31,166 nt of DNA from Lingula anatina (taxonomy: Eukaryota > Brachiopoda > Lingulata > Lingulida > Lingulidae), in the NCBI RefSeq assembly GCF_001039355.2, contig NW_019775465.1, positions 74,500 to 105,665 of the forward strand, written 5' to 3'. Of the stretch, positions 30,634-31,166 are shown one piece after another (the stretch's first letter is position 1; the number at the start of each line of letters is the position of its first letter). Under the pieces are notes generated by a model. The model was not told the DNA's origin. It saw only the letters and a program-made list of their open reading frames with translations, and searched no databases. The position numbers and the translations under genes were made by a program.

Positions 30634-31166
30634 TACAAACAACGCAACGTAAAAATTCGTTCTTCTCTCTTCTTCCTTCTTCTCTTTTCTACGTACGTTT
30701 CACCTCCAATGCCATCTGTGTCTTTCGCCCTCGTACCTCAGCCTTCTTCCCCTCCCTCTCTTCGCCCGATCTTCTCTTCTCCTCTTTCTCCATTCTTCGC
30801 CTAGCGCCATCTTCGGCTTTTCTCATTTTTTCTACAGCTCTTCTTTTCTTACTTACTTACTTACTTACTTAGGCCTACTTACTTACTTACTTTCTTTCTT
30901 TCTTTCTTTCTTCCAAGTCTTTAAATAATGTTTTCTTATTTTCCGATATCCGTTCAAATCTTTATTTGAAGACAAAATTCATTTTCTCATTATTTTTCAT
31001 TTATTTAGCATGTTTTTATTTCACTATATTGCACCTATTTATCTTTCCCGGTTTTCTAAGGGACAACTCGGGATGTCGATTCATGAACCGATCCCACCAG
31101 CCGTTCGAAAAGCCCATAGGCCTATCCCTTTGTTTTCCCACCGCCAGTGCAAACTTGCTAACTCCT
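30634..31166. repeat. Pyrimidine-rich tract with (TTAC)n and (TTTC)n microsatellites
   Basis: CT-rich sequence from about 30655 leads into several TTAC units (about 30850-30891), interrupted once by TTAGGCC, then TTTC units to about 30913. The rest to the window end is non-coding. Proline/serine-rich open frames here are translations of the low-complexity DNA. Confidence 0.75.

Noticed and set aside
30458-30804. Pro/Ser/Phe-rich frames near the window end
   Set aside because: Low-complexity pyrimidine DNA translated. No domain.
1-31166. tRNA, rRNA, CRISPR array or bacterial-type operon
   Set aside because: No cloverleaf with conserved A and B boxes, no rRNA core sequence and no regularly spaced direct repeats with unique spacers were seen. 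Introns and transposon types indicate a eukaryote.

Overview
The window looks like AT-rich, intron-bearing metazoan DNA, probably from a marine invertebrate such as a mollusc. That assignment is inferred from the kinds of transposons present, the introns and the low GC, and it is weak. I see no clear host protein-coding gene, rRNA, tRNA or CRISPR. Almost everything recognisable is transposon-derived, with several elements nested in or beside one another.

Layout. (1) 1-950: the 3' part of an LTR retrotransposon (polypurine tract plus LTR). (2) 1066-8410: a two-gene PIF/Harbinger DNA transposon. A five-exon Myb/SANT-like accessory gene runs on the + strand (1066-3352). A three-exon HARBI1-like transposase gene runs towards it on the - strand (8223-3988). 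Both predicted reading frames are open; the transposase exons join in phase to 348 residues. The right terminus (ends 8407, followed by CTG) is visible, but the left terminus is not. A LINE 3' fragment lies between the genes, and a foldback-like element with 16-bp subrepeats lies in transposase intron 1. (3) 8430-9382: a non-autonomous Harbinger element with near-perfect terminal inverted repeats, CTG target duplications and a broken transposase start. It sits inside a duplicated segment whose uninterrupted paralogue is at 16450-17140. (4) 9960-15470: mostly non-coding, with diverged tandem repeats, a palindromic CCTATAGG array and an (AT)n tract. (5) 15472-16017: remnants of a hAT transposase on the - strand, next to a CCAAT/E2F-like promoter at about 16400. 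(6) 21180-26983: the main feature, a large decayed transposon gene read on the + strand. It is broken by two in-frame stops and one frameshift. In order it encodes a basic N-terminal region, a ubiquitin-like domain ending in GG, Cys/His zinc-binding motifs, a DDE-type core, an XPG/PIN-like nuclease and a CXC (tesmin/TSO1-type) zinc module. This best fits the Academ superfamily. (7) 26748-27338: an exact 295-bp duplication around a single N, most likely an assembly artefact. (8) 27339-31166: non-coding, with a recurring GATTATGGAAC motif, a small element with 15-bp inverted ends and a tetranucleotide microsatellite.

How the genes work together. In PIF/Harbinger elements the Myb-like protein and the DDE nuclease act jointly: the accessory protein helps bring the transposase into the nucleus and onto DNA. 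The non-autonomous copy at 8430-9382 and the autonomous copy ending at 8407 both have CTG targets, but their terminal sequences differ beyond a few bases, so cross-mobilisation is possible but not shown. The large 21-27 kb gene would have supplied transposase, nuclease and DNA-binding functions in one polyprotein-like chain, with the ubiquitin-like segment as a possible processing site.
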